The notes beneath the pieces are model-generated. The model was not told the DNA's origin. It did no database searches and was given only the letters and a program-made list of their open reading frames with translations. Below are positions 1 to 6,259 of a stretch of 9,267 nt of DNA, piece after piece (the stretch's first letter is position 1; the number at the start of each line of letters is the position of its first letter). Source of the stretch: Deltaproteobacteria bacterium (GTDB lineage Bacteria > Desulfobacterota > Desulfovibrionia > Desulfovibrionales > Desulfovibrionaceae); contig JAITGZ010000211.1 in NCBI GenBank assembly GCA_031280335.1, forward strand, positions 1 to 9,267, read 5' to 3'. The position numbers and the translations under genes were made by a program.

Positions 1-25
1 AGATTTTGGACTTTTCTCTAACCGC

Positions 26-43
26 TTAACCGGACAGCAATGG
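26..43 (+). repeat. IS-end-like inverted repeat, left copy
   Basis: TTAACCGGACAGCAATGG matches the reverse complement of 1302-1319 at 14 of 18 positions; the core TTA(A/G)CCGGACA matches at 10 of 11. The pair brackets the glycosyltransferase gene and its promoter. One reading is that bases 1-36 are the outer end of an IS element lying left of the window, ending in CCGGACA. That is inference: no transposase is visible on this side, and I cannot assign a named IS. Confidence 0.4.
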
Positions 44-44
44 T

Positions 45-73
45 TTGACAATATTTTGTGAAAAATGGATAAT
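45..73 (+). promoter_or_regulatory. sigma70-type promoter for the glycosyltransferase
   Basis: A perfect -35 box TTGACA (45-50) is followed by a 17-bp spacer and GATAAT (68-73), which matches five of six bases of the -10 consensus. Transcription should start near position 80, leaving an untranslated leader of about 100 nt before the ATG at 179. The promoter begins two bases after the left IS-end-like repeat, so it may have come in with the mobile DNA. It is the clearest promoter in the window. Confidence 0.65.
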
Positions 74-178
74 ACATAAATCCAAGAGCATATCTGGCTC
101 TAAAGTTAAATCCCACCACTTGCTGTTCTTAAAAGCAAAAATTTTACCATAAACGCACCGTCGGGAAATGGCACATTT

Positions 179-1168
179 ATGAAAAAAATCAGCATAGTTA
201 TTCCTTGCTATAATGATGCAGGCAGCATCACCATGATGCACGAAAGGCTTGTACAGATATTTACATCACAACTCGCTGAATATGATTATGAAATTATCTA
301 TGTTGACGACCGCTCCGGGGATCATACATGGAATGAGATAAAAAAGGTATGCGCGGCCAACCCAAAAGCCAAAGGAATCCGCAATATGCGAAACTTCGGG
401 TTCAGCCGCAATATTTTTTCGTCGATGACCTACGGAACTGGCGACGCGACATTTTTGATTTTCGGCGATATTCAGGACCCGCCTGAAATCTTGCCGGATT
501 TTGTCCGGCACTGGGAAGAAGGTTATAAAGTCGTCGTGGGCGCACGGGCAAATTCTTACAATAATTTTTTGAACCGTATCTCCCGCAACATTTATTACAA
601 GATCATTGCCGTAATGACCAATAACAAGCAGCTCACAGGGGTATGCGGCTTTGGCCTGTACGACAAGCAGTTTATATCCATACTGAAAGAGATAGACGAT
701 ATCCAACCGTTTCTGCCCGGCATTCTGACGGAATATGTTAGAGATATAAAGATAATCCAGACAGTTCAGAAAGAAGGGAGAAAATCCAACTGGAATTTTT
801 GGGGCCGCTACGACCTTGCTATGATATCCATTACTTCTTATACTAAGACCCTGCTCCGCGCTACCACCTTTATTGGACTGGCTGTTGGGGCATGCAGCGC
901 CTTCTACGCCCTGTATGTCGTCCTCAAAAAAATATTTTTTTGGGATTCCTATTCCGCCGGAACTCCATCGGTAATGGCTGGAATATTCTTTTTAGGCGCG
1001 ATTCAAATCTTCTTTCTGGGAATTATAGGGGAGTATATACTTTCCATGAATAACCGCAGCATGAAACGCCCCCTCGTTGTTATCGATGAAAAAATCGGCT
1101 TCGAGAGCGAGCGGTGCGCTCAAGAACCTCCTCAACGCCGCGATGGCCAGCCGCCTACAGAAGAGTGA
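179..1168 (+). CDS. family 2 glycosyltransferase, polyprenyl-phosphate (GtrB/ArnC-like) type
   Basis: This 329-residue protein probably transfers a sugar from a nucleotide donor to a polyprenyl-phosphate carrier at the inner face of the cytoplasmic membrane, for surface polysaccharide modification. Residues 4-120 form a GT-A fold: ISIVIPCYND at 4-13, the D43-D44-x-S46 nucleotide-sugar motif, and GDIQDPPE at 96-103, matching the usual ADLQDPPE metal-binding motif. Two membrane segments at about 229-250 and 266-288, then a basic KRPL, give the layout of GtrB/YfdH/ArnC. Some usually conserved parts are divergent: the family's DFRL-type motif reads CGFGLYDKQ (156-164), and the NFG loop is followed by FSRN. 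The last 20 or so residues (from about 309) are GC-rich and unlike the family. No GtrA flippase or third gtr gene is present. The Shine-Dalgarno is weak (GGGA, 12 nt before ATG). The gene is AT-richer than the window's other genes and lies between IS-like ends, which points to horizontal acquisition. The sugar specificity is unknown. Confidence 0.85.
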   Translation: MKKISIVIPCYNDAGSITMMHERLVQIFTSQLAEYDYEIIYVDDRSGDHTWNEIKKVCAANPKAKGIRNMRNFGFSRNIFSSMTYGTGDATFLIFGDIQDPPEILPDFVRHWEEGYKVVVGARANSYNNFLNRISRNIYYKIIAVMTNNKQLTGVCGFGLYDKQFISILKEIDDIQPFLPGILTEYVRDIKIIQTVQKEGRKSNWNFWGRYDLAMISITSYTKTLLRATTFIGLAVGACSAFYALYVVLKKIFFWDSYSAGTPSVMAGIFFLGAIQIFFLGIIGEYILSMNNRSMKRPLVVIDEKIGFESERCAQEPPQRRDGQPPTEE

Positions 1169-1289
1169 AAGGCTAGCCCCGGGCCATGAGGCCCCCTCTG
1201 CGGTCGGCCCAGCATCTACCTCGGCCGTTAAAGACGTCTACTTCTCTACGAAATTCAGAATGTTAAATACGCGTATTGGGCTTTTTTGA
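1105..1289 (+). pseudogene. possible GC-rich gene fragment overlapping the glycosyltransferase 3' end
   Basis: From about 1105 the DNA turns abruptly GC-rich. A frame different from the glycosyltransferase stays open to the TGA at 1287-1289, with many G/C third positions up to about 1245 (for example AAC CTC CTC AAC GCC GCG ATG GCC AGC CGC). This suggests a scrap of a host-like coding sequence fused behind the glycosyltransferase, which would also explain that protein's odd tail. I do not recognise the product. It may equally be a fortuitous open frame. Confidence 0.2.
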
Positions 1290-1301
1290 GAGCACTTTAG
1301 C

Positions 1302-1319
1302 GCAATGTTGTCCGGCTAA
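1302..1319 (-). repeat. IS-end-like inverted repeat, right copy
   Basis: GCAATGTTGTCCGGCTAA is the inverted partner of the copy at 26-43 (14 of 18 matches). It begins 11 nt beyond the stop codon of the transposase remnant, where the terminal repeat of that element's tail would be expected. The inner flanks of the two CCGGACA/TGTCCGG ends also resemble each other directly: GCAATGG at 37-43 and GCAATGT at 1302-1308. Confidence 0.4.
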
Positions 1320-1329
1320 CCAGTCATTG

Positions 1330-2061
1330 TCAATAGACTGAGCAGTAGTCATTTCCTTTTTTCTGCCTTCGTGGATTCAGCAATTCGTCCAAGGATTCTT
1401 TGCCGAAGAGATTCAGACAAACGAGTTGGAAAATTTGCTGTACCGAGATTCCCAACTTGCTCAGGAATTTTTGGTAGGCCATGAGCAGGTAATTGGAATA
1501 GCTCACGCTTACCTTCGTCATTTCATCCGTTGTTGGGGCTGCGTCTTCTTCCCGGTCCTTTGCCACATACTCAATCTCGACCTGCTTCCGGGGCCGAGCG
1601 GCTGAAGTCACGATAGAGGCATCGACGGCCACGCCCTTTTTGACAAGCTTGCCCTGTCTTGCAAACTGTTTGTTTACTTCGTCCAGAAGAGGTTCCAGAA
1701 GAACCTTCTCCACAAGCAGATTCCTGAAGCGGCAGATGGTTGTGTGGTCGGGAACCGATTCGGAAAGCGCAATTCCCGTAAAACGGGAGAAGGAAATGCG
1801 ATCAAGCAGAGCGAATTCGGTTTCCTGGCCGCTCAGCCCATACCACTGCTGCAACAGCAAAATCTTGAACATTATCAGCGCCGGGTACGGCTGAGAACCG
1901 GCGCGGACAACTTTGTCATCGCGCCCAAGACGAGAATGCAGAAGTTTTTCAATGCGTTTCCAGTTCATCATGGCATCAACGCCATCCAGAAAGCTGGCCT
2001 GTACACGATTCTTGGCGACATAATAATCTGCCAGTCCAAACTGCCCCATCTTGCGTTCCAT
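1330..2061 (-). pseudogene. chimeric/truncated transposase: IS5-type N-terminus with an IS4-like C-terminal tail
   Basis: The 243-residue frame starts at an ATG preceded by GAGG six bases upstream. Residues 1 to about 190 are typical of IS5-family transposases: an N-terminal DUF772-type region with LLLQQWYGLSGQETEFALLD and ESVPDHTTICRFRNLL, then VAVDASIV, which carries the first catalytic Asp of the DDE triad. After TKVSVSYS the expected continuation (a WxxKG-KxxYGYK-type block, the second Asp, and the Y-R-E-K signature with the catalytic Glu) is missing. Instead, about 54 residues follow with LLMAYQKFLSKLG and IFQLVCLNLFGKESLDELL, which I recall as the style of IS4-family C-termini; that assignment is tentative. 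The full length is well below the usual 300 or more residues. Without the second Asp and the Glu the protein cannot be an active transposase. It most likely records a deletion that fused two neighbouring IS elements, with the junction near 1495. Confidence 0.75.
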
Positions 2062-2075
2062 GGCTCACCTCATCA

Positions 2076-2093
2076 GGTTTCGACACGGCCCAA
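2076..2093 (-). mobile_element. probable IS5-type terminal inverted repeat (transposase 5' end)
   Basis: Read on the minus strand, TTGGGCCGTGTCGAAACC lies 14 nt upstream of the transposase start, the usual place for an IS5-type terminal repeat. No good partner is found on the other side, consistent with loss of that end in the deletion. Only ATTGGGC recurs, at 1274-1280. This call rests on position and general resemblance. Confidence 0.3.
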
Positions 2094-2206
2094 TATCTCA
2101 TTTTTCAAATAATATCAATGTATTATCTGAATTAATCTGCAATGGTCTTGAGGTAAAGCAACGCCTGGGCGAACATGCCCCTTTTGCCCCCTGCACCCCG
2201 CATACG

Positions 2207-2231
2207 TTTTTAGCCGCTTTGCGGCTAAAAA
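2207..2231. repeat. perfect hairpin, 11-bp stem with 3-nt loop
   Basis: TTTTTAGCCGC (2207-2217), loop TTT, GCGGCTAAAAA (2221-2231). The stem is perfect, but the T tract is on the 5' side and the A tract on the 3' side on both strands. It therefore lacks the trailing U run of an intrinsic terminator. It sits 6 bp outside copy 1 of the 69-bp repeat, and copy 2 does not have it. The rest of the gene-free stretch 2062-2346 shows no RNA gene or promoter that I can support. Confidence 0.6.
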
Positions 2232-2237
2232 ATAGTA

Positions 2238-2306
2238 AGGGGGTCTGGGGGGAATTATTCCCCCCAGCGGGGTTCGGGGCGGAGCCCCGAATTAATCAGT
2301 ATTTCC
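2238..2306 (+). repeat. 69-bp double-hairpin repeat, copy 1
   Basis: This copy matches the reverse complement of 6115-6183 at 68 of 69 positions. It holds two hairpins. The first is CTGGGGGGAA-TTA-TTCCCCCCAG (2245-2267, 10-bp stem). The second is TTCGGGGC-GGA-GCCCCGAA (2273-2291, 8-bp stem). The size, intergenic position and palindromes fit a REP/BIME- or MITE-type dispersed element. It lies about 40 bp downstream of the periplasmic binding protein gene and could protect that 3' end or slow polymerase. It has no U tract and so is not a classic terminator. Confidence 0.8.
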
Positions 2307-2346
2307 ATAAATTTATTTACATTGCGCGGGCGAATTGGACAATATT

Positions 2347-3090
2347 TTATTGCCCCATCCATTTTTTGCGCAGTCTGGCCTCCGTGCCGTTGCTTTTCAC
2401 CTTGTCCACGCCCTGGTTCAGTATGTCCAGGACTTCCTGATTGCCTTTTTTTACGGCAAAGCCGTAGTATTCTTTTTCTTCCGTGGGCAGGATGAAGGCG
2501 ATTTTCAGTTTTTCGGCATAGACTTTGTTTTGCAGGGCAAAGTCAGCGGCCACGGGGTCGTCGCAGACCACGCCGCTGATGCGTCCGGAGTACAGGGCTT
2601 CCACCGCCTGGCTGATCTCGTCATAGGAGCGGGGGGTAACGCCCTGGATTTTGCTGATGGCGAAAAAGCCGGTGGTTCCGATTTGCGCGCCCAGGGTCAT
2701 GCCCTTTAGCGCTTCCACTGTGGCGGCCTTGCTTTCTTTGGGCAGGATCACCGCCTGATGCACTTCAAAGTAGGGGATGGAAAAGTCCATGGTTTTTTTG
2801 CGCTCTTCGGTGATGGTGACGGAAGAAGCCACAAGGTCGTAACGGCCGGCGATAAGTCCGGGAAAGATGCCGTCCCAGGCCACGTTGCGCGTCTCAATTT
2901 CCACCCCTGTTTCTTTGGATATGGCTGCCAGATATTCAATGGCGTAACCGGTCAGGTGTTTGTTTTGATCCACAAACTCCATGGGCGGCCAGGTGCAGTC
3001 CGAGGCGGCCACCAGTTTTTTTACCGCCGCTTGTGCCGGCAGCGCGGTCAGCATGAGCAGGGCGCAGAGAAAAAGTAATTTTTTTAACAT
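2347..3090 (-). CDS. periplasmic amino-acid-binding protein of an ABC transporter (SBP_bac_3 family)
   Basis: This protein would capture a polar amino acid in the periplasm and deliver it to an ABC importer. Residues 1-21 are a signal peptide (MLKK, a hydrophobic core, then a cleavage site after AQA). The mature part is a type-3 solute-binding fold: WPPMEFVD at 34-41, GIFPGLIAGRYDL at 74-86, TITEERKKTMDFSIPYF at 92-108 with R97 as the expected contact for the ligand carboxylate, and CDDP at 176-179 with an Asp for the amino group. At 247 residues it has normal length. The start is supported by AGGAG (3099-3103) eight bases upstream, overlapping the stop of the preceding DedA gene; the gap is 11 nt. 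No permease or ATPase gene lies beside it, and the next DNA downstream is repeat and IS debris. It is therefore an orphan binding protein, or its partners were lost or lie elsewhere. Ligand unknown. Confidence 0.9.
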   Translation of the reverse strand: MLKKLLFLCALLMLTALPAQAAVKKLVAASDCTWPPMEFVDQNKHLTGYAIEYLAAISKETGVEIETRNVAWDGIFPGLIAGRYDLVASSVTITEERKKTMDFSIPYFEVHQAVILPKESKAATVEALKGMTLGAQIGTTGFFAISKIQGVTPRSYDEISQAVEALYSGRISGVVCDDPVAADFALQNKVYAEKLKIAFILPTEEKEYYGFAVKKGNQEVLDILNQGVDKVKSNGTEARLRKKWMGQ

Positions 3091-3101
3091 GGTTTATACT
3101 C

Positions 3102-3707
3102 CTAGGGTTGTACATCTTCAGATTGTGTGGCAGGCGGGTTTTCCCCCCGGCGGCGCAGGCGGCGCGCCAGAAAAAGCGCGGCCATGCCCGCCAGGACTAT
3201 GCCTATGAGCCAGGCTTCGGCATGGGCTATTTCTTCGGTGTATTTGGAAAAAAGCCCGCCAAAGTGGTAGCCGCCAAAGGTGAAGCACAGGGACCAGACC
3301 CAGGCCCCCAGCAAATTCAGGGCAAAAAATTTAAAGTGGCTTACACCGCTCACCCCCAGCAGCACAGGGGTAACGTTGCGCACCCCATAAACGAAACGAA
3401 AGCCCAGAATGAGCAGGTTTTCGTACTTGAGCATGATCCGGCGCACTTTGGCGGAGTTTTTTTCCAGGCGCGGAAAGCGCGCCAGTATGCCCTGACCTTT
3501 GTATTTGCCCAGGGAGAACATGAGCTGGTCGCTGCAGAAGCTGCCGGAAAAGGCGCACAGGGAGATGAGCCAGGGGTTGAGCAAGCCTTTATGCGCCAGA
3601 ATGCCGGCGACGATGACGATGGTTTCGCCCTCCAGAAAGGTCCAGCCCAGAATGATCAGATAGCTGTACTGGAAGAGCAGTTCCTGCATGTGGGCCATAT
3701 CCGGCAT
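3102..3707 (-). CDS. DedA-family (SNARE-associated/VTT domain) inner-membrane protein
   Basis: DedA proteins are inner-membrane proteins linked to membrane homeostasis; some act as undecaprenyl-phosphate or phospholipid flippases. Family marks seen: the F24-x-E26 reentrant motif in FLEGETIVIVAGILAHKG (24-41), the GKYKGQ region at 67-72, and RFVYGVRNVTPVLLGVSG at 104-121 with the conserved R104, G108 and R110. Hydrophobic segments lie at about 15-37, 46-60, 97-120, 127-148 and 164-181, followed by a basic then polar tail. The length of 201 is typical. The start is supported by AGGAG (3714-3718) six bases upstream. It is 16 nt below thrC and 11 nt above the binding-protein gene, so it is cotranscribed. 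The substrate cannot be read from the sequence. Confidence 0.88.
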   Translation of the reverse strand: MPDMAHMQELLFQYSYLIILGWTFLEGETIVIVAGILAHKGLLNPWLISLCAFSGSFCSDQLMFSLGKYKGQGILARFPRLEKNSAKVRRIMLKYENLLILGFRFVYGVRNVTPVLLGVSGVSHFKFFALNLLGAWVWSLCFTFGGYHFGGLFSKYTEEIAHAEAWLIGIVLAGMAALFLARRLRRRGENPPATQSEDVQP

Positions 3708-3723
3708 GCCGTTCTCCTGTATT

Positions 3724-5181
3724 TCAGCCGCGTTTATGTAGTTTAAGCTGTTTTGCTATGCCTTCGGCCGCCCGGCGCGGGTATTCCTCTGGCCCCCAGG
3801 CTTCTTTTTGTTCCGGCGAGAACAGGGAAAGGCTGGCGTTGGTCAGGCGGCGGTCCGCCTTGATGGCGTATTCCGGGGTAAAGGCGTCCGCGAAATAGCG
3901 GTTTTGAAAATCGGCGAATTTCAGCATGTGGGCTGTGGAGTCCAGCACGGCGTATTCTCCCGGTCGCATCAGTCCGCAGGCCAGGGCTTCTCTCAGTCCG
4001 GCCAGGCTTTCGCCCCCCTGGGTGCAGGCGATGTGCCCGTGGCGGTTGGCCGTGAGCATGCAGTCCATGATGGCCTGCTCCGTAACCCGCACCACCTGGA
4101 AGGCATCCGTCCCGCCGAGACGGCGGTATTTTTCAGCCAGATGCCGCACGCGCGGAAAAGACACGGGGTTGCCAATCATGGCGGCCTGGGCCGCGCTGGG
4201 TTTTACCCGCACCGGGGCGAAGGGAGCGGCCCCCTCGTGTTCATAGTAACGAAAGACCGGGTCCGCGTGCGCGGACTGTACACCGAAAACGCGGGGTAAG
4301 GCGGGGATGATCTCCAGATCGCGCAGCTTCAAAAAACCGCTCAACACGGCGGAGATGTTGCCGGCGTTGCCTATGGGGACGAAGACGCACAGTCCTTCCG
4401 TCCGCCAGTCATGCCACTGGGCGGTTTCATAGGCAAAGGACTCCTGCCCCAAAACGCGCCAGGCGTTTTTGGAATTGAGCAGCACCACGCGGTAATCGCG
4501 GGTCAGGGCTTCCACCACTTTCATACAGTCGTCAAAGACGCCGGGCAGTTCCATGACCGCAGCCCCGCTGCCCAGGGGCTGGGCCAGTTGCTGCGCGGTT
4601 ACCAGGCCTTGGGGGAGCAACACCGCGCACTTGAAAGGAGCGCCCGCATAAGCGGCGTACATGGCGGCCGCTGCCGAGGTGTCGCCGGTGGAGGCGCAGA
4701 CGGCGAGCGCCTCGTCCCAGCCCTCCGTCCGCGCCTTGGCCCTGAGATAACTGAAGGCGCAGGCCATGCCGCGGTCTTTGAAGGATGCGCTGGGGTTCTG
4801 CCCGTCATTCTTGTAGGCAAAGGGCAGGCCAATCTCTTTTTGCAGGGCTGGAGAGGCCGGCACCTCCGGGGTTTGCCCCTCGCCCAGCCAGATCAGGTCT
4901 TCTTCTTCCAACACCGGGGCCATGAGTTCATAAAAACGGAAAATACCTCTGGCCAGCGGGGTTTTTTCCGCCGCGCGCCGATCAAAAAGTTCCCTCCAGG
5001 CCGCGCCGCCGCGTTTTTTAAGCTCGTCAAAGCGCAGGTCCCGCAAGAGCAGGGCCGTGCCGCAGGCCGGGCAGGCGTAAAGCAGATCTGCCAGTCCGGC
5101 GCGGAAGGCGCAGTCCGGACAATAATATTCCAGGTTGCCGCGATAGTCCGGAAAATTTTTTACGTTTTCACATGGGCGCAT
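3724..5181 (-). CDS. thrC: threonine synthase
   Basis: A PLP enzyme that converts O-phospho-L-homoserine to L-threonine and phosphate, the last step of threonine synthesis, in the cytoplasm. The 485-residue protein opens with a zinc ribbon (C21, C24, C37, C40). It is followed by a fold-type II PLP domain: GEGQTP at 100-105, NPSASFKDRG at 129-138 with K135 as the expected Schiff-base lysine, ASTGDTSAAA at 163-172, and the phosphate-binding GNAGNISA at 271-278. The extra C-terminal block FTPEYAIKADRRLTNASLSL (434-453) has no motif I recognise. The ATG at 5181 overlaps the end of the upstream membrane-protein gene by 14 nt, with only a weak GGAAG before it. Translational coupling is likely. Related PLP lyases with zinc ribbons exist, but length and motifs fit ThrC best. 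Confidence 0.9.
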   Translation of the reverse strand: MRPCENVKNFPDYRGNLEYYCPDCAFRAGLADLLYACPACGTALLLRDLRFDELKKRGGAAWRELFDRRAAEKTPLARGIFRFYELMAPVLEEEDLIWLGEGQTPEVPASPALQKEIGLPFAYKNDGQNPSASFKDRGMACAFSYLRAKARTEGWDEALAVCASTGDTSAAAAMYAAYAGAPFKCAVLLPQGLVTAQQLAQPLGSGAAVMELPGVFDDCMKVVEALTRDYRVVLLNSKNAWRVLGQESFAYETAQWHDWRTEGLCVFVPIGNAGNISAVLSGFLKLRDLEIIPALPRVFGVQSAHADPVFRYYEHEGAAPFAPVRVKPSAAQAAMIGNPVSFPRVRHLAEKYRRLGGTDAFQVVRVTEQAIMDCMLTANRHGHIACTQGGESLAGLREALACGLMRPGEYAVLDSTAHMLKFADFQNRYFADAFTPEYAIKADRRLTNASLSLFSPEQKEAWGPEEYPRRAAEGIAKQLKLHKRG

Positions 5182-6037
5182 GATTCACCGCTTCCACAGC
5201 CACTCTTACAAGCTGGATGAAAATTATGAAATTGATCAAGATAAAGGGCAGCAGGGCAAGCGCGGCTTGGCGCGCGCTCAGCCCGCAGGCATGGCGCAGG
5301 CCGACGAAAAGCAGGGCGACGGCGCAGCCCGCGACCAGCGGCAGGCCGAAAGCCGGAATGCAAAGCAGCAGCACCGGGGTGGCGGCATAGGCGCATACCT
5401 TGAAGATCAGACGAAAATACACCCGCTCCGGGGCCAGAAGCCGGGTAACGCAATAAATGGTTCCACTGCCGATCAGCTGATAAAAGCTGATCAAAAACAG
5501 CGGCGCGCCAATCAATTCAGCCAGCGTGACCACACTGAACAGATTAACCGGCTCGCCCGCCCCGGCGATGACCACCTGCATTTCCCGCGCCTGCAAAACA
5601 AAGTAAATGGTGAACGGCAAGCTGCAGAGCAGCAGAAAAATCCAGGCAGGGATGATGGAACTGAAAGGATTTATGCCGGAAAAAAAGGCCCCGCTCTCCC
5701 TGACCAGACGCGTCAAGGTGCGCGCAAAGCCCAGGGGCCGCATGAAAAGGCCCGGACACTCCCAAGGCACGCTCCCGCCGGGCGAAAGCAAGGCCGCCCC
5801 GCCGCCCGCCGCCGCGCCTTGCTGATAGGCCCGCCGCGCCGTGCGGCGCTGCGCTTCACGGTCCGCTTTAGGGTCATTTCCGGCTGCGGGCCTGGCGCGG
5901 GACGCGCCTTCATCCCCAGCCGGGCGAAAGGCGAAACGATGCGCGCACTTGGGACAAGTGGCAAAGGAAACTTCCGCCGGAATGCCAGCCTCGTTCACTT
6001 CGCGGGAAAATCCGCATTCCGGGCAAATTATACGCAT
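5168..6037 (-). CDS. zinc-ribbon, Yip1-like multi-pass membrane protein
   Basis: The N-terminus is an MJ0042-type zinc ribbon (IICPECGF at 3-10 and CPKCAHRF at 28-35; Cys 5, 8, 28, 31). A basic, Ala/Gly-rich linker runs from about 38 to 95. The C-terminal half has five hydrophobic segments at about 127-148, 168-190, 211-229, 230-247 and 258-279, the pattern of a Yip1-family membrane domain. The biochemical role of such bacterial proteins is not known. The start is placed by the ribbon Cys at residue 5; the ribosome site is weak (GAGG about 13 nt upstream). It is the first gene of the thrC-dedA-binding-protein operon, and its stop lies inside the start region of thrC. A hairpin (6067-6088) sits in its presumed leader, and I see no strong promoter. 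Confidence 0.75.
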   Translation of the reverse strand: MRIICPECGFSREVNEAGIPAEVSFATCPKCAHRFAFRPAGDEGASRARPAAGNDPKADREAQRRTARRAYQQGAAAGGGAALLSPGGSVPWECPGLFMRPLGFARTLTRLVRESGAFFSGINPFSSIIPAWIFLLLCSLPFTIYFVLQAREMQVVIAGAGEPVNLFSVVTLAELIGAPLFLISFYQLIGSGTIYCVTRLLAPERVYFRLIFKVCAYAATPVLLLCIPAFGLPLVAGCAVALLFVGLRHACGLSARQAALALLPFILINFIIFIQLVRVAVEAVNHAPM

Positions 6038-6066
6038 AAATGTTTCTAAACCTCATCCAGGATTAA

Positions 6067-6088
6067 ATTTGGGGCTGTCGCCCCAAAT
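6067..6088. repeat. perfect hairpin, 9-bp stem with 4-nt loop
   Basis: ATTTGGGGC (6067-6075), loop TGTC, GCCCCAAAT (6080-6088). On the minus strand it is followed by TTTAATCC. It could therefore act weakly to end readthrough from the Flx-type operon, or lie in the 5' leader of the zinc-ribbon gene 30 bp downstream. Its U tract is too short to call a confident intrinsic terminator. Confidence 0.5.
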
Positions 6089-6114
6089 CTTTATAAACAT
6101 TTAAACTTTTTTAA

Positions 6115-6183
6115 GGAAATACTGATTAATTCGGGGATCCGCCCCGAACCCCGCTGGGGGGAATTATTCCCCCCAGACCCCCT
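6115..6183 (-). repeat. 69-bp double-hairpin repeat, copy 2 (inverted)
   Basis: This is an inverted copy of 2238-2306, differing only at 6137 (A, where the reverse complement of copy 1 has C). The change removes the closing base pair of the smaller hairpin, leaving a 7-bp stem; the 10-bp GGGGGG/CCCCCC hairpin is intact. It lies 76 bp downstream of the FAD/NAD subunit gene and upstream of the thrC operon. Sequence similarity stops sharply at both ends, as expected for a discrete element. Confidence 0.8.
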
Positions 6184-6259
6184 CAACATAAGAGTATATT
6201 AACTTTGAGACGCTTTGCCCGGCGCTCCGCGGTGAAAGTGCATTTGACCCGGGCCGCCC

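Noticed and set aside
168..182. Four-codon upstream frame (ATG GCA CAT TTA TGA) overlapping the glycosyltransferase start as a coupling leader peptide
   Set aside because: Short frames of this kind are common by chance; there is no good Shine-Dalgarno before it and no support for regulation.
1181..1194. GGGCC-ATGA-GGCCC as a terminator for the glycosyltransferase
   Set aside because: The stem is only 5 bp and no T tract follows.
2207..2231. Rho-independent terminator
   Set aside because: The T run is 5' and the A run 3' of the GC stem on both strands, the reverse of an intrinsic terminator.
50..2346. GACAATATTTT shared by 47-57 and 2338-2348 as a direct repeat framing the accessory patch
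   Set aside because: It is only 11 bp, AT-rich, and the flanks do not extend the match; it is likely chance.
6038..6114. Promoter for the thrC operon (TATAAA on the minus strand in the AT-rich stretch)
   Set aside because: No acceptable -35 box at 16-18 bp; the -10 match alone is weak in AT-rich DNA.
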